A DNA stretch of 64,000 nt, from the NCBI GenBank assembly GCA_946546825.1, contig CAMNOK010000002.1, positions 37,668-101,667 of the forward strand, given 5' to 3'. This DNA is from an uncultured bacterium (GTDB lineage Bacteria; Bacteroidota; Bacteroidia; Bacteroidales; Bacteroidaceae). How positions within the stretch are numbered: the first letter of the stretch is position 1; each line of letters begins with the position of its first letter. Shown here piece after piece: positions 34,815-44,278 of this stretch. The notes under the pieces are model-generated. The model made no database searches and had not been told where the DNA came from. It worked only from the letters and a program-made list of their open reading frames with translations. Both the position numbers and the translations under genes were made by a program.

Positions 34815-37310
34815 ATGAACATATCATATAAATGGCTTCACGAGTATGTGGATTTCAGTCTGACACCTCAGGAAACTGCTGATGCGCTGACTTCCTGTGG
34901 ACTTGAGGTCGATGCTTTGGAAGAAGTACAATCAATCAAAGGAGGGCTAAAAGGGCTCTATGTCGGGAAGGTACTCACATGTGAAGATGTACCCGGTACC
35001 CATCTACACTTAACAACCGTTGACCTTGGCAAGGCAGAGCCACAGCAAATTGTGTGCGGTGCGCCCAATGTGGCTGCAGGCCAGAAAGTCATTGTGGCCG
35101 ATTTGGGGTGTGTGCTCTATGACGGTGATAAAGAGTTCGTCATCAAGAAGGCCAAACTTCGTGGTATAGAGTCGAACGGCATGATATGTGCTGAAGACGA
35201 AATCGGAGTGGGTACCTCTCATGATGGTATTATTGTATTACCTGAGGATGCTCCCATTGGTCAGCCTGCGGCAGAGTATTATCATTTGGAAAGCGACTGG
35301 GTAATAGAAATAGATATTACGGCCAATCGTTCTGACGCTCTCTCTCATTGGGGCGTGGCACGCGACCTCTACGCTTGGTTGCGTCGTAATGGCTATGAGA
35401 CAAGCTTGCATCGACCTTCATGCGACAACTTTAAGATTGACAATGAGGATTTGCCTATAGAGGTAACTATTGATAACACCGAAGCCTGTCGTCGATATGT
35501 TTGCCTGAGCATCACTGGTTGCGAGGTAAAAGAAAGTCCCGATTGGCTGAAGAATAAGCTTAACACAATCGGCCTTCGCCCAATCAACAACATCGTGGAT
35601 ATTACCAACTATGTCATGATGGCATACGGACAGCCTATGCACTGTTTCGATGCAGACATGGTAAAGGGACATCACATTGTGGTTCGCACCCAGCCCGAGG
35701 GAACAAAATTTGTTACTCTCGACGGCGAAGAACATATCCTGGGTGAGCATGACTTGAGTATCTGCAATGCAGAAGAACCCATGTGTATAGCGGGAATCTT
35801 CGGCGGTAAGGGTAGCGGCACCTATGATACTACGCATAATGTGGTGCTTGAGGCAGCCTACTTCCATCCCACCTGGATTCGTAAGAGTGCTCGTCGTCAT
35901 GGTCTCTCCACTGATGCCAGCTACCGCTTTGAGCGAGGTATCGATCCCAACGGAGCTATTTATGCCATGAAACAGGCAGCTATCCTCTGTTGTGAACTGG
36001 CGGGGGGCAAGGTTTCCATGCAGTTGAAAGATGTCTATCCTAATCCCATTCCCGATGCGAAGGTATCTCTTTCGTACAGTTATGTTAACAGCTTGATAGG
36101 TAAGGAAATAGGCATTAATACCATCAAAGATATTGTTACCTCGCTGGACATGGTCATAACTTCTGAGAATGAAGATGGAATAGAATTAACAGTTCCGGCT
36201 TACCGTGTAGATGTGCAGCGCCCATGCGATGTCGTAGAGGATATCCTTAGGATTTATGGTTATAACAATGTGGAGATTCCCACACAATTGAAGAGTTCGT
36301 TGGTGATACCTGCTGAAGCAGACAAGGTACTCCGGCTTCAGAATAAGGTAAGTGAGCAGCTCGTTGGTTGTGGTTTTAATGAAATCTTGAATAATTCTCT
36401 TACCAAGCTTTCATATTATGATCGTGGAGAAAAGCAACTCTCTGATTATCCGCTTGACACCACCGTCAAGGTGATGAATCCACTTTCTGCCGACCTCGGT
36501 GTGATGCGTCAGACGCTATTGTTTGGCGGATTAGAGAGCATTGTACGCAATGCTAATCGTAAGATGCCTAATCTTCGTTTCTTTGAGTTTGGAAACTGTT
36601 ATCACTTTAAGAAAGCTGCCGAGCCTGCCGTTCAGGGAGACCTACAAGAACAAAAGGCGCCCATCAGCCAATATTCAGAAGAGATGCATCTGGGACTGTG
36701 GATAACAGGTAAGCGCGTAGAAGGTAGTTGGATTCATGCCAACGAGTCTTCCACATTCTATGAACTAAGGGCTTATGTCGAGAACATCTTCGCCCGTTTA
36801 GGAGTAAGCACAGGCATGATGGTGGTAGAGAAGAGTCAGAACGACATTTTCTCTCACGGGCTCACGATTAAGAATCGTGGTGGTAAAATCCTTGCAGAGC
36901 TTGGTGTAATCAGTCGCCGATTGCAGAAGGAGGCTCAGATAGACAATGAGGTGTTCTATGCCGATATGCATTGGTCAGCATTGATGAAAGCTATTCGCAA
37001 GAATAAGGTCGAATATAGTGAACTCTCCAAGTTCCCGTCAGTGAGCCGCGACTTAGCTTTGCTTATTGATAAAAAAGTGGAGTTTGCGGAGATAGAGCAA
37101 GTTGCTCGCCAAGCAGAGCGCAAGCTGCTGAAGAGCGTAGAACTCTTCGATGTCTATGAAGGTAAGAACCTACCTGAAGGGAAGAAAAGCTATGCTGTGA
37201 ATTTCATTCTTCAAGACACAGAGAAGACATTGAATGACAAACAGATTGACGCTGTTATGCAGAAAATCATCAACAGCCTCAAGCAGAAGCTCAGTGCTGA
37301 GTTGAGATAA
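34815..37310 (+). CDS. pheT: phenylalanine-tRNA ligase beta subunit
   Basis: The 831-residue subunit pairs with PheS to charge tRNA-Phe. It begins MNISYKWLHEYVDFSLTP, as in relatives. Domains in order are the EMAP-like tRNA-binding fold (about 40-150, VVLTC... LRGIESNGMICAEDE), the B3/B4 editing domain (about 210-390, ending near RFERGIDPNG), B5, the synthetase-like core and the C-terminal ferredoxin-fold anticodon domain (FPSVSRDLALLIDK). pheS is not adjacent. A yebC-type gene follows 42 bp later. Confidence 0.97.
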   Translation: MNISYKWLHEYVDFSLTPQETADALTSCGLEVDALEEVQSIKGGLKGLYVGKVLTCEDVPGTHLHLTTVDLGKAEPQQIVCGAPNVAAGQKVIVADLGCVLYDGDKEFVIKKAKLRGIESNGMICAEDEIGVGTSHDGIIVLPEDAPIGQPAAEYYHLESDWVIEIDITANRSDALSHWGVARDLYAWLRRNGYETSLHRPSCDNFKIDNEDLPIEVTIDNTEACRRYVCLSITGCEVKESPDWLKNKLNTIGLRPINNIVDITNYVMMAYGQPMHCFDADMVKGHHIVVRTQPEGTKFVTLDGEEHILGEHDLSICNAEEPMCIAGIFGGKGSGTYDTTHNVVLEAAYFHPTWIRKSARRHGLSTDASYRFERGIDPNGAIYAMKQAAILCCELAGGKVSMQLKDVYPNPIPDAKVSLSYSYVNSLIGKEIGINTIKDIVTSLDMVITSENEDGIELTVPAYRVDVQRPCDVVEDILRIYGYNNVEIPTQLKSSLVIPAEADKVLRLQNKVSEQLVGCGFNEILNNSLTKLSYYDRGEKQLSDYPLDTTVKVMNPLSADLGVMRQTLLFGGLESIVRNANRKMPNLRFFEFGNCYHFKKAAEPAVQGDLQEQKAPISQYSEEMHLGLWITGKRVEGSWIHANESSTFYELRAYVENIFARLGVSTGMMVVEKSQNDIFSHGLTIKNRGGKILAELGVISRRLQKEAQIDNEVFYADMHWSALMKAIRKNKVEYSELSKFPSVSRDLALLIDKKVEFAEIEQVARQAERKLLKSVELFDVYEGKNLPEGKKSYAVNFILQDTEKTLNDKQIDAVMQKIINSLKQKLSAELR

Positions 37311-37352
37311 TTATTAATAGTAAATATAATGAATTAAGTAATCAATAATAAT

Positions 37353-38084
37353 ATGGGAAGAGCATTTGAATACCGTAAAGCTGCAAAGCTAAAGAGATGG
37401 GGCCACATGGCCAAGACCTTTACCAAAATTGGCAAACAGATTGCCATTGCTGTGAAGGCTGGCGGTCCGGAGCCCGACATGAACCCGGCATTGCGTGCCA
37501 TCATTGCCAATGCCAAGCGTGAGAACATGCCGAAAGACAACATTGAGCGTGCCATCAAGAACGCTATGGGTAAGGACCAAAGTGACTATAAGGAAGTGAC
37601 CTACGAGGGTTACGGTCCTCATGGCATAGCCATCTTTGTAGATACACTGACCGACAACACCACACGTACTGTCGGCGACGTTCGTTCAGTATTCAACAAG
37701 TTCAATGGAAACCTGGGTACTCAGGGGTCTCTGTCATTCCTTTTTGACCACAAGGCTGTTTTTACCTTCAAGAAAAAAGACGGTCTTGACATGGACGAAT
37801 TGATACTTGACCTCATTGACTATGGTGTGGAAGACGAGTATGACGAAGACGAGGAGACGGGCGAAATTACTATCTACGCAGAGCCGACCAGCTTTGGTGA
37901 CCTACAGAAGCACCTGGAAACAGAGGGCTTTGAAGTGACGGGGGCGGAGTTTACCCGTATTCCCAATGATTTGAAAGATGTGACTGAAGAGGAGCGTGCT
38001 ACCATTGACAAGATGATAGAGAAGCTCGAAGACTTTGATGACGTTCAGACGGTCTATACCAATATGAAGCCTGCCATAGATTAA
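37353..38084 (+). CDS. YebC/PmpR-family (TACO1-like) translation or transcription regulator
   Basis: This 243-residue protein has the full YebC domain: GRAFEYRKAAKLKRWGHMAKTFTKIGKQI at the N-terminus, RAIIANAKRENMPKDNIERAIKNA, YEGYGPHGIAIFVDTLTDN and a C-terminal acidic part. YebC proteins have long been annotated as transcription regulators. Recent work on the family links them to relief of ribosome stalling at proline-rich sequences, so either role should be read with care. It shares the strand with pheT and is separated by 42 bp. Confidence 0.94.
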   Translation: MGRAFEYRKAAKLKRWGHMAKTFTKIGKQIAIAVKAGGPEPDMNPALRAIIANAKRENMPKDNIERAIKNAMGKDQSDYKEVTYEGYGPHGIAIFVDTLTDNTTRTVGDVRSVFNKFNGNLGTQGSLSFLFDHKAVFTFKKKDGLDMDELILDLIDYGVEDEYDEDEETGEITIYAEPTSFGDLQKHLETEGFEVTGAEFTRIPNDLKDVTEEERATIDKMIEKLEDFDDVQTVYTNMKPAID

Positions 38085-38175
38085 TGGCTTTCATGTCATG
38101 ACATATTCTCAGTTGGAAAACTTCTGAATATGATGAAGAAAAGACATGAAGACGCTTCTTTCCCCTTAAAATAGG

Positions 38176-39111
38176 ATGGAGAACGATTTTAAATATTATG
38201 TAAACAAGACAGAGCGGAGATTTATTTTGTTTTCCGTTCTGTCTTTTTTTATCATGGCTCTGATGGCCTATTTCTTCATTGCACCTGTCTATCAAGAGAT
38301 GAATACTTCCTTGGAGAAAGAGAACAACGAGGATTCTCTGGCCAGAACAGTTTTACCTCATGAGGGAAAACGAAGTATCCTACCGCCCAATGAACGCTGG
38401 TATTCCAGTGCAGGACAACAGCAACAGGCAGAGCGCTTTCCGTTCGACCCAAACACAGCAGACAGTACGGAACTTGCAAGACTTGGCTTCAGCTATTGGC
38501 AGATTCACAGTATCTATCGCTACCGTCAGCGTGGAGGAGTTTATAGACTTCCATCGGATATTGCAGACATATACGGAATGACTGTTAAGCAATATCGTGA
38601 ACTGTTGCCCTTTGTGCGTATCTCCAACGACTATAAGCCTGCAGTTGAATTCGTGAAAGCCTCCCAACTAAAACCTGTTGCAGGTTACGACACGTTGCAA
38701 GACATAAGAAAACTTTTGCCAGGTGAAACAGTTGACATCAATCATGCAGACACAACAGAGCTGAAGCGCATACCTGGTGTGGGAAGCTATTACGCCCGCC
38801 GAATCATGGAATACCGTCAACGACTTGGCGGCTTTGTTTCCCCATCTCAGCTGTTGGATATTCAAGGACTTTCGCCGGTTGCTGAGCAATATGCACGAGT
38901 GGAGTCGGGAGTAGCCAAGAAGGTACATATAAACACAATGACCGTTGAACAGCTGGCCCGCCATCCTTATATTCGTTTCCGTCGTGCCCGTGCCATTGTT
39001 GAATATCGAAGGCTCTATGGTGAATTAAACTCAGCAGCAGATTTACAAAAGCTCCATCTTTTCACATCTGAGGAAATACAACAGCTGATGCCCTATCTGG
39101 AATTCAGATAG
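38176..39111 (+). CDS. ComEA-like membrane-anchored helix-hairpin-helix protein
   Basis: The 311-residue protein has one N-terminal membrane anchor (FILFSVLSFFIMALMAYFF, residues about 16-34), a low-complexity linker, then helix-hairpin-helix repeats. The first is FDPNTADSTELARLGFS. The second is VDINHADTTELKRIPGVGSYYARRIMEYRQRLGGF. The third is VHINTMTVEQLARHPYIRFRRARAIVEYR. HhH repeats bind DNA backbone, and ComEA-type proteins hold DNA during uptake. The topology is compatible with periplasmic DNA binding, but a competence role is not shown. A strong terminator follows. Confidence 0.88.
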   Translation: MENDFKYYVNKTERRFILFSVLSFFIMALMAYFFIAPVYQEMNTSLEKENNEDSLARTVLPHEGKRSILPPNERWYSSAGQQQQAERFPFDPNTADSTELARLGFSYWQIHSIYRYRQRGGVYRLPSDIADIYGMTVKQYRELLPFVRISNDYKPAVEFVKASQLKPVAGYDTLQDIRKLLPGETVDINHADTTELKRIPGVGSYYARRIMEYRQRLGGFVSPSQLLDIQGLSPVAEQYARVESGVAKKVHINTMTVEQLARHPYIRFRRARAIVEYRRLYGELNSAADLQKLHLFTSEEIQQLMPYLEFR

Positions 39112-39141
39112 AGTTGAAAATGTAAGAGGTAGAAATATTAA

Positions 39142-39176
39142 AAAGGCTCCGTCGCAAGTCAGCGGCGGAGCCTTTC
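39142..39176. terminator. intrinsic terminator between the HhH gene and araB
   Basis: AAAGGCTCCGTCGC and GCGGCGGAGCCTTT pair (one G-U) around AAGTCA, with A- and T-rich flanks on either side. It is placed between convergent genes and can serve both. Confidence 0.85.
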
Positions 39177-39229
39177 TGTAATGTTAGTTAACAGATCTGT
39201 ACAGGGGAGTCAAGAATCTGTATAACCAT

Positions 39230-40822
39230 TCAACTCTTGAATTCTACGGCAGCCTTCTCAATGCCGAGACAAGCTTTGTAGTTTTCAATGTAGCGGTTGA
39301 AGCCTTCAACTTCCTCTTCTGTAGGTGCAATCTCGGTACCTGTGTTTCCGGCGAAGACAACTTCTTCCAGGTAGTCGGCCAGATTCAGTCCCTTGGGGTT
39401 GTTCACCACATAGCCTGCCAGCAGGGCTATACCCCATGCGCCACCCTCGCCAGCTGTTTCCATGACAGAGATGGGAGAGTTCAGGGCAGCAGCCAGCATG
39501 CGCTGACCAACGCCGGCTGTCTTGAAGTAGCCGCCATGACCAGTGATACGATCCACCTTCACATGCTCTTCCTTCAGGAGGATGTCGTTGCCAATCTTTA
39601 GCACACCGATGGCGCCATAGAGGTGACTACGCATGAAGTTGGCAAGATTGAACTTGTCGTTGGCAGAGCGAACGAAGAGGGGACGACCCTCCTGCAGACC
39701 AGTGACGGGTTCTCCCGAAACATAGTTGTAAGCCATCAGTCCACCGCAGTCGGTGTCTCCTTCCAAGGCTTTGTTAAACAACTTGCCATAGAGCTCATTC
39801 ATGTCAACGGGTACTCCGAGCAGCTGCTGGTATTCCTTGAACAGGCCTACCCAAGCATTGATATCGCTGGTACAGTTGTTGCAGTGAACCATGGCAACGA
39901 GAGAACCGTCGGGGGTGGTAACTATATCAATGGGCTCATACGGCTTTGACAGTTCTTTCTCGAGTACAATCATCGAGAACGAAGACGTTCCGGCGGATAC
40001 ATTACCCGTACGCTGCTTGACGGCATTGGTGGCAACCATACCTGTTCCGGCGTCGCCTTCTGGCGGGCATACGGGCACACCGGCCTTCAGGTGTCCAGAC
40101 ACGTCGAGCTTCAGGGCTCCTTCCGGAGTGAGGAAGCCGGCATTTTCGCCAGCGTTGAGCGACTTTGGAAGGATGTCGAGCAACTTCCACTCATAGTTCT
40201 TTGATGCGATGAGTTTGTCGAATTTAGCCACCATCACACCGTCATAGGTCTTTGTGTGTGGATCTACAGGAATCATTCCCGAAGCATCGCCTACACCGAG
40301 GACAAACTGTCCGGTCACTTGCCAGTGTACATATCCTGCCAGGGTGGTTAAGTATTTGATGTGTGGAACATGCTCTTCGTTATCAAGAATAGCCTGATAG
40401 AGGTGAGAAATGCTCCAGCGCAGCGGTATGTTGTAGTGGAACAGTTCGGAAAGTTCTGCAGCAGCCTTACCCGTGTTGGTGTTACGCCAAGTGCGGAAAG
40501 GAACAAGAATTTCCTGCTTCTCGTTGAAAGCCATATAGCCGTGCATCATGGCAGAAAAGCCTATGGCAGCCAGTGATTCAATCTCCGTGTCATACTGACG
40601 TTGCACATCGCGACGCAGGTCGGCATAGCAGTCCTGCAATCCGTACCAGATGGCCTCTGTCGAGTAGGTCCACAAGCCGTCAACCAGCTGGTTTTCCCAC
40701 TCGTGAGAACCCTGTGCGATGGGCTTGTTTTGCTCGTCGATGAGTACAGCTTTGATGCGGGTAGAGCCAAACTCGATACCGAGGATGGCTTTACCGCTTT
40801 CTATTACTTGTTTTGCAGTCAT
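39230..40822 (-). CDS. araB: FGGY-family carbohydrate kinase, probable L-ribulokinase
   Basis: The 530-residue kinase has the FGGY fold: ATP-phosphate motif ILGIEFGSTRIKAVLIDE at the N-terminus, GDASGMIPVD, AGTSSFSMIV and the late GHGGYFKTAGVGQRMLAAALN. Sequence alone places it near xylulokinase-like FGGY enzymes. The operon context (araA, araD, AraR-type regulator, symporter) makes phosphorylation of L-ribulose the likely reaction. ATG at 40822 is used; a TTG three codons upstream lies in an AT-rich repeat. It is the last gene of the arabinose operon. Confidence 0.85.
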   Translation of the reverse strand: MTAKQVIESGKAILGIEFGSTRIKAVLIDEQNKPIAQGSHEWENQLVDGLWTYSTEAIWYGLQDCYADLRRDVQRQYDTEIESLAAIGFSAMMHGYMAFNEKQEILVPFRTWRNTNTGKAAAELSELFHYNIPLRWSISHLYQAILDNEEHVPHIKYLTTLAGYVHWQVTGQFVLGVGDASGMIPVDPHTKTYDGVMVAKFDKLIASKNYEWKLLDILPKSLNAGENAGFLTPEGALKLDVSGHLKAGVPVCPPEGDAGTGMVATNAVKQRTGNVSAGTSSFSMIVLEKELSKPYEPIDIVTTPDGSLVAMVHCNNCTSDINAWVGLFKEYQQLLGVPVDMNELYGKLFNKALEGDTDCGGLMAYNYVSGEPVTGLQEGRPLFVRSANDKFNLANFMRSHLYGAIGVLKIGNDILLKEEHVKVDRITGHGGYFKTAGVGQRMLAAALNSPISVMETAGEGGAWGIALLAGYVVNNPKGLNLADYLEEVVFAGNTGTEIAPTEEEVEGFNRYIENYKACLGIEKAAVEFKS

Positions 40823-40852
40823 AATTGTCAATTATCAATTATCAATTGTCAA
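40823..40852. repeat. AT-rich short repeat between araA and araB
   Basis: The 30-bp spacer consists of alternating copies of CAATTAT and CAATTGT. The same motif occurs at 42401-42432 and 42846-42877 around the four-helix-bundle gene. Confidence 0.7.
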
Positions 40853-42385
40853 TTACTTAAGCGCCTTGCTCAGCATGTAGTACATTTCGTTGTTCTGCAG
40901 CTGTTGCTTGAATTCGCTGATCTTCGTGTCCTTGTTGATGCGAACATATTCGATGCCCAGCATCTCGGCGAAGTCTTCCCAGTACTCCTCGGTGATATCG
41001 TAAGAGAAGGCACTGTGGTGAGTACCGCCTGCCAGGATCCATGCACCGGCACCAATCTCGAATGTGGGCTGTGGAACCCAGAGAGCAGATGCCACGGGCA
41101 GGTTGGGCATAGGTTTGGGTTTGATGCACTCTACCTCCTGAGAAATCAGGCGGAAACGGTTGCCCAGGTCAACGACGGTAGCCTTGATGCCACGTCCGAC
41201 TTTAGAGGTAAACACGAGTCGAGCCGTCTGCTGCTTGCGGATGCCGATGCCGAGGAAGTGGACTTCCAGTTTGGGTTTGTCAACAGCGATGAGCGGACAA
41301 ACTTCCAGCATGTGGCTCTGCAGGCAGGAACTGCGGTCGCCGGCGAAGTTGAGAGTGTAGTCCTCGAGGAAGGAACAACCTGTCGGCATGCCCTGCTGGA
41401 TGACCCAGAGTGTGCGGAATAGGCAGGCAGTTTTCCAGTCGCCTTCAGCACCAAAGCCATAGCCTTCTTCCATCAGACGCTGTGAAGCCAGACCAGGAAT
41501 CTGGTCGAAGCCAACGAAGTTCGGGTCGTCGATGTCGGCATCACCGAGGTCGTCGAAGTTGGTAGTAAATGCTGTGGCTCCCTCGTCTTTCAGCACGCGG
41601 CGCAGGGCGATCTCTGCCTTGGCAGCATTTTTCACCTTTTCCCAATATACTTGTTCTCCGCTCTCATCAATCTTGATGGTGTAGAGTTTCTTGTATTCTT
41701 CAACCAGTTCGTCAGCCTCTTTGTCGGTCACTTTTTTGAAGTATTCCATCAGAGAACTTACGGGGTAGTAGTCAACATGGTAACCCATGCGCTGTTCGAA
41801 TTCTACGCGGTCTCCGTCGGTCACAGCCACGTTGTTCATGTTCATACCGAACATCAGACAGCGCACGTTGTGAGCATCAGCCACACCGGCAGCCACGCGT
41901 GCCCATACTGCAATCTGCTTCTGAGCGGCCTCGTCTTTCCAGTAACCGCAAACCACCTTGCGGGGAACGCGCATGCGGGTGCAGATATGTCCGAACTCGA
42001 TATCGCCGTGTGCACTCTGGTTCAAGTTCATGAAGTCCATGTCCATCGTGTCCCAGGGAATCTCTGCGTTATACTGTGTGTGGAAGTGGAGCAGAGGCTT
42101 CTGCAGAGCCTGCAGTCCTTTGATCCACATCTTGGCAGGTGAGAAGGTGTGCATCCAGGTAATGATGCCTACGCACTTATCGTCGTTGTTGGCAGCCTTC
42201 ATGACGTCTTCCACTTCCTTAGAGCTGTTGGCTGTGCCTTTATAGACGACCTTAATGGGTATAATGCCGCTGTCGTTCAGACCGGCAACCATTTCCTTAC
42301 TGTGAGCGTCAACAGCGATGACGGCATCACCTCCGTAGAGCAACTGTGCACCAGTTACCCACCAAACTTCTAAATTTTCAAACAT
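40853..42385 (-). CDS. araA: L-arabinose isomerase
   Basis: This 510-residue enzyme converts L-arabinose to L-ribulose. The N-terminal MFENLEVWWVTGAQLLYGG, ITWMHTFSPAKMWIKGLQAL and the active-site Glu and His regions (EEGYGFGAEGDWKTACLFR and LEVHFLGIG) match AraA throughout, with normal length. It lies between the four-helix-bundle gene and araB on the minus strand. AT-rich repeats occupy both spacers. Confidence 0.98.
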   Translation of the reverse strand: MFENLEVWWVTGAQLLYGGDAVIAVDAHSKEMVAGLNDSGIIPIKVVYKGTANSSKEVEDVMKAANNDDKCVGIITWMHTFSPAKMWIKGLQALQKPLLHFHTQYNAEIPWDTMDMDFMNLNQSAHGDIEFGHICTRMRVPRKVVCGYWKDEAAQKQIAVWARVAAGVADAHNVRCLMFGMNMNNVAVTDGDRVEFEQRMGYHVDYYPVSSLMEYFKKVTDKEADELVEEYKKLYTIKIDESGEQVYWEKVKNAAKAEIALRRVLKDEGATAFTTNFDDLGDADIDDPNFVGFDQIPGLASQRLMEEGYGFGAEGDWKTACLFRTLWVIQQGMPTGCSFLEDYTLNFAGDRSSCLQSHMLEVCPLIAVDKPKLEVHFLGIGIRKQQTARLVFTSKVGRGIKATVVDLGNRFRLISQEVECIKPKPMPNLPVASALWVPQPTFEIGAGAWILAGGTHHSAFSYDITEEYWEDFAEMLGIEYVRINKDTKISEFKQQLQNNEMYYMLSKALK

Positions 42386-42400
42386 AGTTCTAAAATTTTA

Positions 42401-42432
42401 ATTGATAATTGATAATTGACAATGGATAATTG
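42401..42432. repeat. AT-rich repeat, left flank of the four-helix-bundle gene
   Basis: Repeats of ATTGATA and ATTGACA occupy 42401-42432. They are inverted relative to the tract at 42846-42877. The two enclose the four-helix-bundle gene. Confidence 0.7.
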
Positions 42433-42475
42433 GCTCCGCTTGACAAATATCGCATACCAAGATTAATAATAAGAT

Positions 42476-42835
42476 TTATTCGTTTTTATTTTTTGTTGTT
42501 TTAATAATAGATACCAGCAACTTTGTAATGGCTCGACAATCCGTAATGATACTATCGTATTCGTCCTTTTTCAAGTATTCTGTTCTTTGCAATAGTCTGA
42601 GCCAATAGTCTGACTCATAAGATTCCTTTAGGGCGATACTCATTTTCGACAGAAAGTCCATTAGACTTTGTGCTTGCTGCGCCTCACAGATATTAGCTCC
42701 TACACTCGTAGCTGAACGGAGCAACTGTTTTGACATGACATACTCCTGCTTAGTTGTTGTCAGGTACTTGTAAAGATTAACAATCCGCACAGAGAACTCA
42801 AAACTCTTTTCTTCGACGACGTTATTCTCCTTCAT
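42476..42835 (-). CDS. four-helix-bundle protein (23S rRNA IVS-type family)
   Basis: The 119-residue all-helical protein matches the small family first found in intervening sequences of 23S rRNA genes. FSVRIVNLYKYL, YVMSKQLLRSATSVGANICEAQQAQS and FLSKMSIALKESYESDYWLRLL are its standard blocks. Such proteins form pentamers and may bind nucleic acid. Their role outside rRNA genes is unknown. Here it sits between araA and araD, flanked by inverted AT-rich repeats, so it looks like an inserted cassette rather than a metabolic gene. It is in the same orientation as the operon and need not interrupt it. Confidence 0.92.
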   Translation of the reverse strand: MKENNVVEEKSFEFSVRIVNLYKYLTTTKQEYVMSKQLLRSATSVGANICEAQQAQSLMDFLSKMSIALKESYESDYWLRLLQRTEYLKKDEYDSIITDCRAITKLLVSIIKTTKNKNE

Positions 42836-42845
42836 GGCGTAGCTT

Positions 42846-42877
42846 AATTATCAATTATCCATTGTCCATTGTCAATT
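42846..42877. repeat. AT-rich repeat, right flank of the four-helix-bundle gene
   Basis: Copies of CAATTAT, CCATTGT and CAATTT fill the spacer to araD. Read on the minus strand it matches the tract at 42401-42432 closely. Confidence 0.7.
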
Positions 42878-42883
42878 TATGGT

Positions 42884-43588
42884 TTAGCGCTTGCGCTGAC
42901 CATAGTAGGCATTAGGTCCGTGCTTACGGTTGTAATGCTTCTCAATGAGCAGCGGGTTCATGGTCAGCTTGGGATTTACCGAGAAGGCAACAAAGGCCAT
43001 CTTGGCGCATTGCTCCATGACTTTAGCGTTATAGACGGCATTGTCGGGAGAGGTTCCCCATGAGAAAGGTCCGTGGTTTTTCACCAGGACGGCCGGAGTG
43101 TGGTCGGGGTTGATTTTTCGGATGTTCAGAATCTCGTCCACGATGACATTGCCCGTTTCCAGCTCATATTGTCCTTCCACTTCTTCCTTGGTCATGTCGC
43201 GTGTGCACGGAATGGCCTGATAGAAGTAGTCGGCATGTGTAGTTCCTATGTTGGGAATGTCACATCCTGCCTGCGCAAAAGCTGTGGCATAGGTGGAGTG
43301 GGTGTGAACGACGCCCTGAATGTTGGGGAATGCTTTATACAGCACAAGGTGTGTGGGTGTGTCACTGGAGGGGTTGAGGTCGCCTTCGACCACTTTCCCG
43401 GTCTGCAGATCCACCACCACCATGTCTTCAGCCTTCATCTCGTCATAACTGACGCCGCTGGGCTTGATGACAACGAGGCCTTTCTCTCTGTCGATGCCTG
43501 AGACGTTACCCCAGGTAAAGATGACCAGTCCCTGTTTCACCAGGTCGAGGTTGGCCTTAAATACTTTCTGTTTGAGTTCTTCTAACAT
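42884..43588 (-). CDS. araD: L-ribulose-5-phosphate 4-epimerase
   Basis: The 234-residue class II aldolase-like enzyme makes D-xylulose 5-phosphate from L-ribulose 5-phosphate. The zinc ligands are visible in [17 protein letters not shown] (HxH). [28 protein letters not shown] and [11 protein letters not shown] are family blocks. The ATG at 43588 begins [14 protein letters not shown] and lies 4 bp after the stop of the regulator gene. The frame extending to 43654 runs into that gene. Confidence 0.97.
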   Translation of the reverse strand: MLEELKQKVFKANLDLVKQGLVIFTWGNVSGIDREKGLVVIKPSGVSYDEMKAEDMVVVDLQTGKVVEGDLNPSSDTPTHLVLYKAFPNIQGVVHTHSTYATAFAQAGCDIPNIGTTHADYFYQAIPCTRDMTKEEVEGQYELETGNVIVDEILNIRKINPDHTPAVLVKNHGPFSWGTSPDNAVYNAKVMEQCAKMAFVAFSVNPKLTMNPLLIEKHYNRKHGPNAYYGQRKR

Positions 43589-43592
43589 GATA

Positions 43593-44267
43593 TTACAGTT
43601 TAAAATAAGGGTACTCCTTATATGCTTTTTTGTTGAAGCGATAGAGGGCAGCACCCCGTTTAGAGGTTACTTTGTCAATGAGTTCTGTTTTTTCTATAAA
43701 GTCTATGGCCTTGATGCGTTTGCGGAAATTGCGTTTGTCTATTTCCTCTCCGAGGATGGCTTCATAGACGTTTTGCAGCTGTGTAAGCGTGAAGAGATTG
43801 GGAAGGAGATTAAAACTCAGCGGCTCCGTGCTGATGCGTTGACGCAGCAGGGTAATGGCTTTCTTCACCATCTGTTCGTGGTCAGAGTAGAGTGGTGGCA
43901 TATTCTCCTTGCTAACCCATTCCAGCCCATACTTCTTCCGTAGTTTGTCATCGTAGTCCTTCACGTTGATCAGCGCGCAGTAGGCAATAGAGATGACCCG
44001 TTCTCCCGGGTCGCGGTCAATTTCGCCGAAGGCACCGACCTGCTTCATATAGACTTTTTTCATGCCGGTGAGCTCATAGAGGACGCGGTTGGCCGCGTCG
44101 TCTATGCTCTCATCAGCATTTACAAAGCCTCCGTAGAGTGACCATTCTCCTCGTCCCGGGTCCATCTGTCGCTTGCCGATGAGCAGCTTCAGCTGTCCTT
44201 TCTCGAATCCGAAGATAATACAATCTACGGAGACCCAGACTTTGGAATATTCGCTATAATAGGTCAT
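43593..44267 (-). CDS. AraR-type Nudix-fold transcription regulator
   Basis: This 224-residue protein joins an N-terminal Nudix domain to a C-terminal winged helix ([32 protein letters not shown]). This is the design of NrtR/AraR-like regulators that control arabinose genes in Bacteroidota. The Nudix box reads [20 protein letters not shown]: the first glutamates of the REUxEE core are replaced, so hydrolysis is unlikely and the domain probably senses a sugar-derived ligand. It lies inside the operon it should control, between the symporter gene and araD. A dyad at 47254-47264 upstream of the operon is a candidate operator. Confidence 0.88.
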   Translation of the reverse strand: MTYYSEYSKVWVSVDCIIFGFEKGQLKLLIGKRQMDPGRGEWSLYGGFVNADESIDDAANRVLYELTGMKKVYMKQVGAFGEIDRDPGERVISIAYCALINVKDYDDKLRKKYGLEWVSKENMPPLYSDHEQMVKKAITLLRQRISTEPLSFNLLPNLFTLTQLQNVYEAILGEEIDKRNFRKRIKAIDFIEKTELIDKVTSKRGAALYRFNKKAYKEYPYFKL

Positions 44268-44278
44268 TATTAATTATT

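Noticed and set aside
38093-38104. Perfect palindrome ATGTCATGACAT between the yebC-type and HhH genes.
   Set aside because: It is short, has no promoter near it and may be chance; not enough to call an operator.
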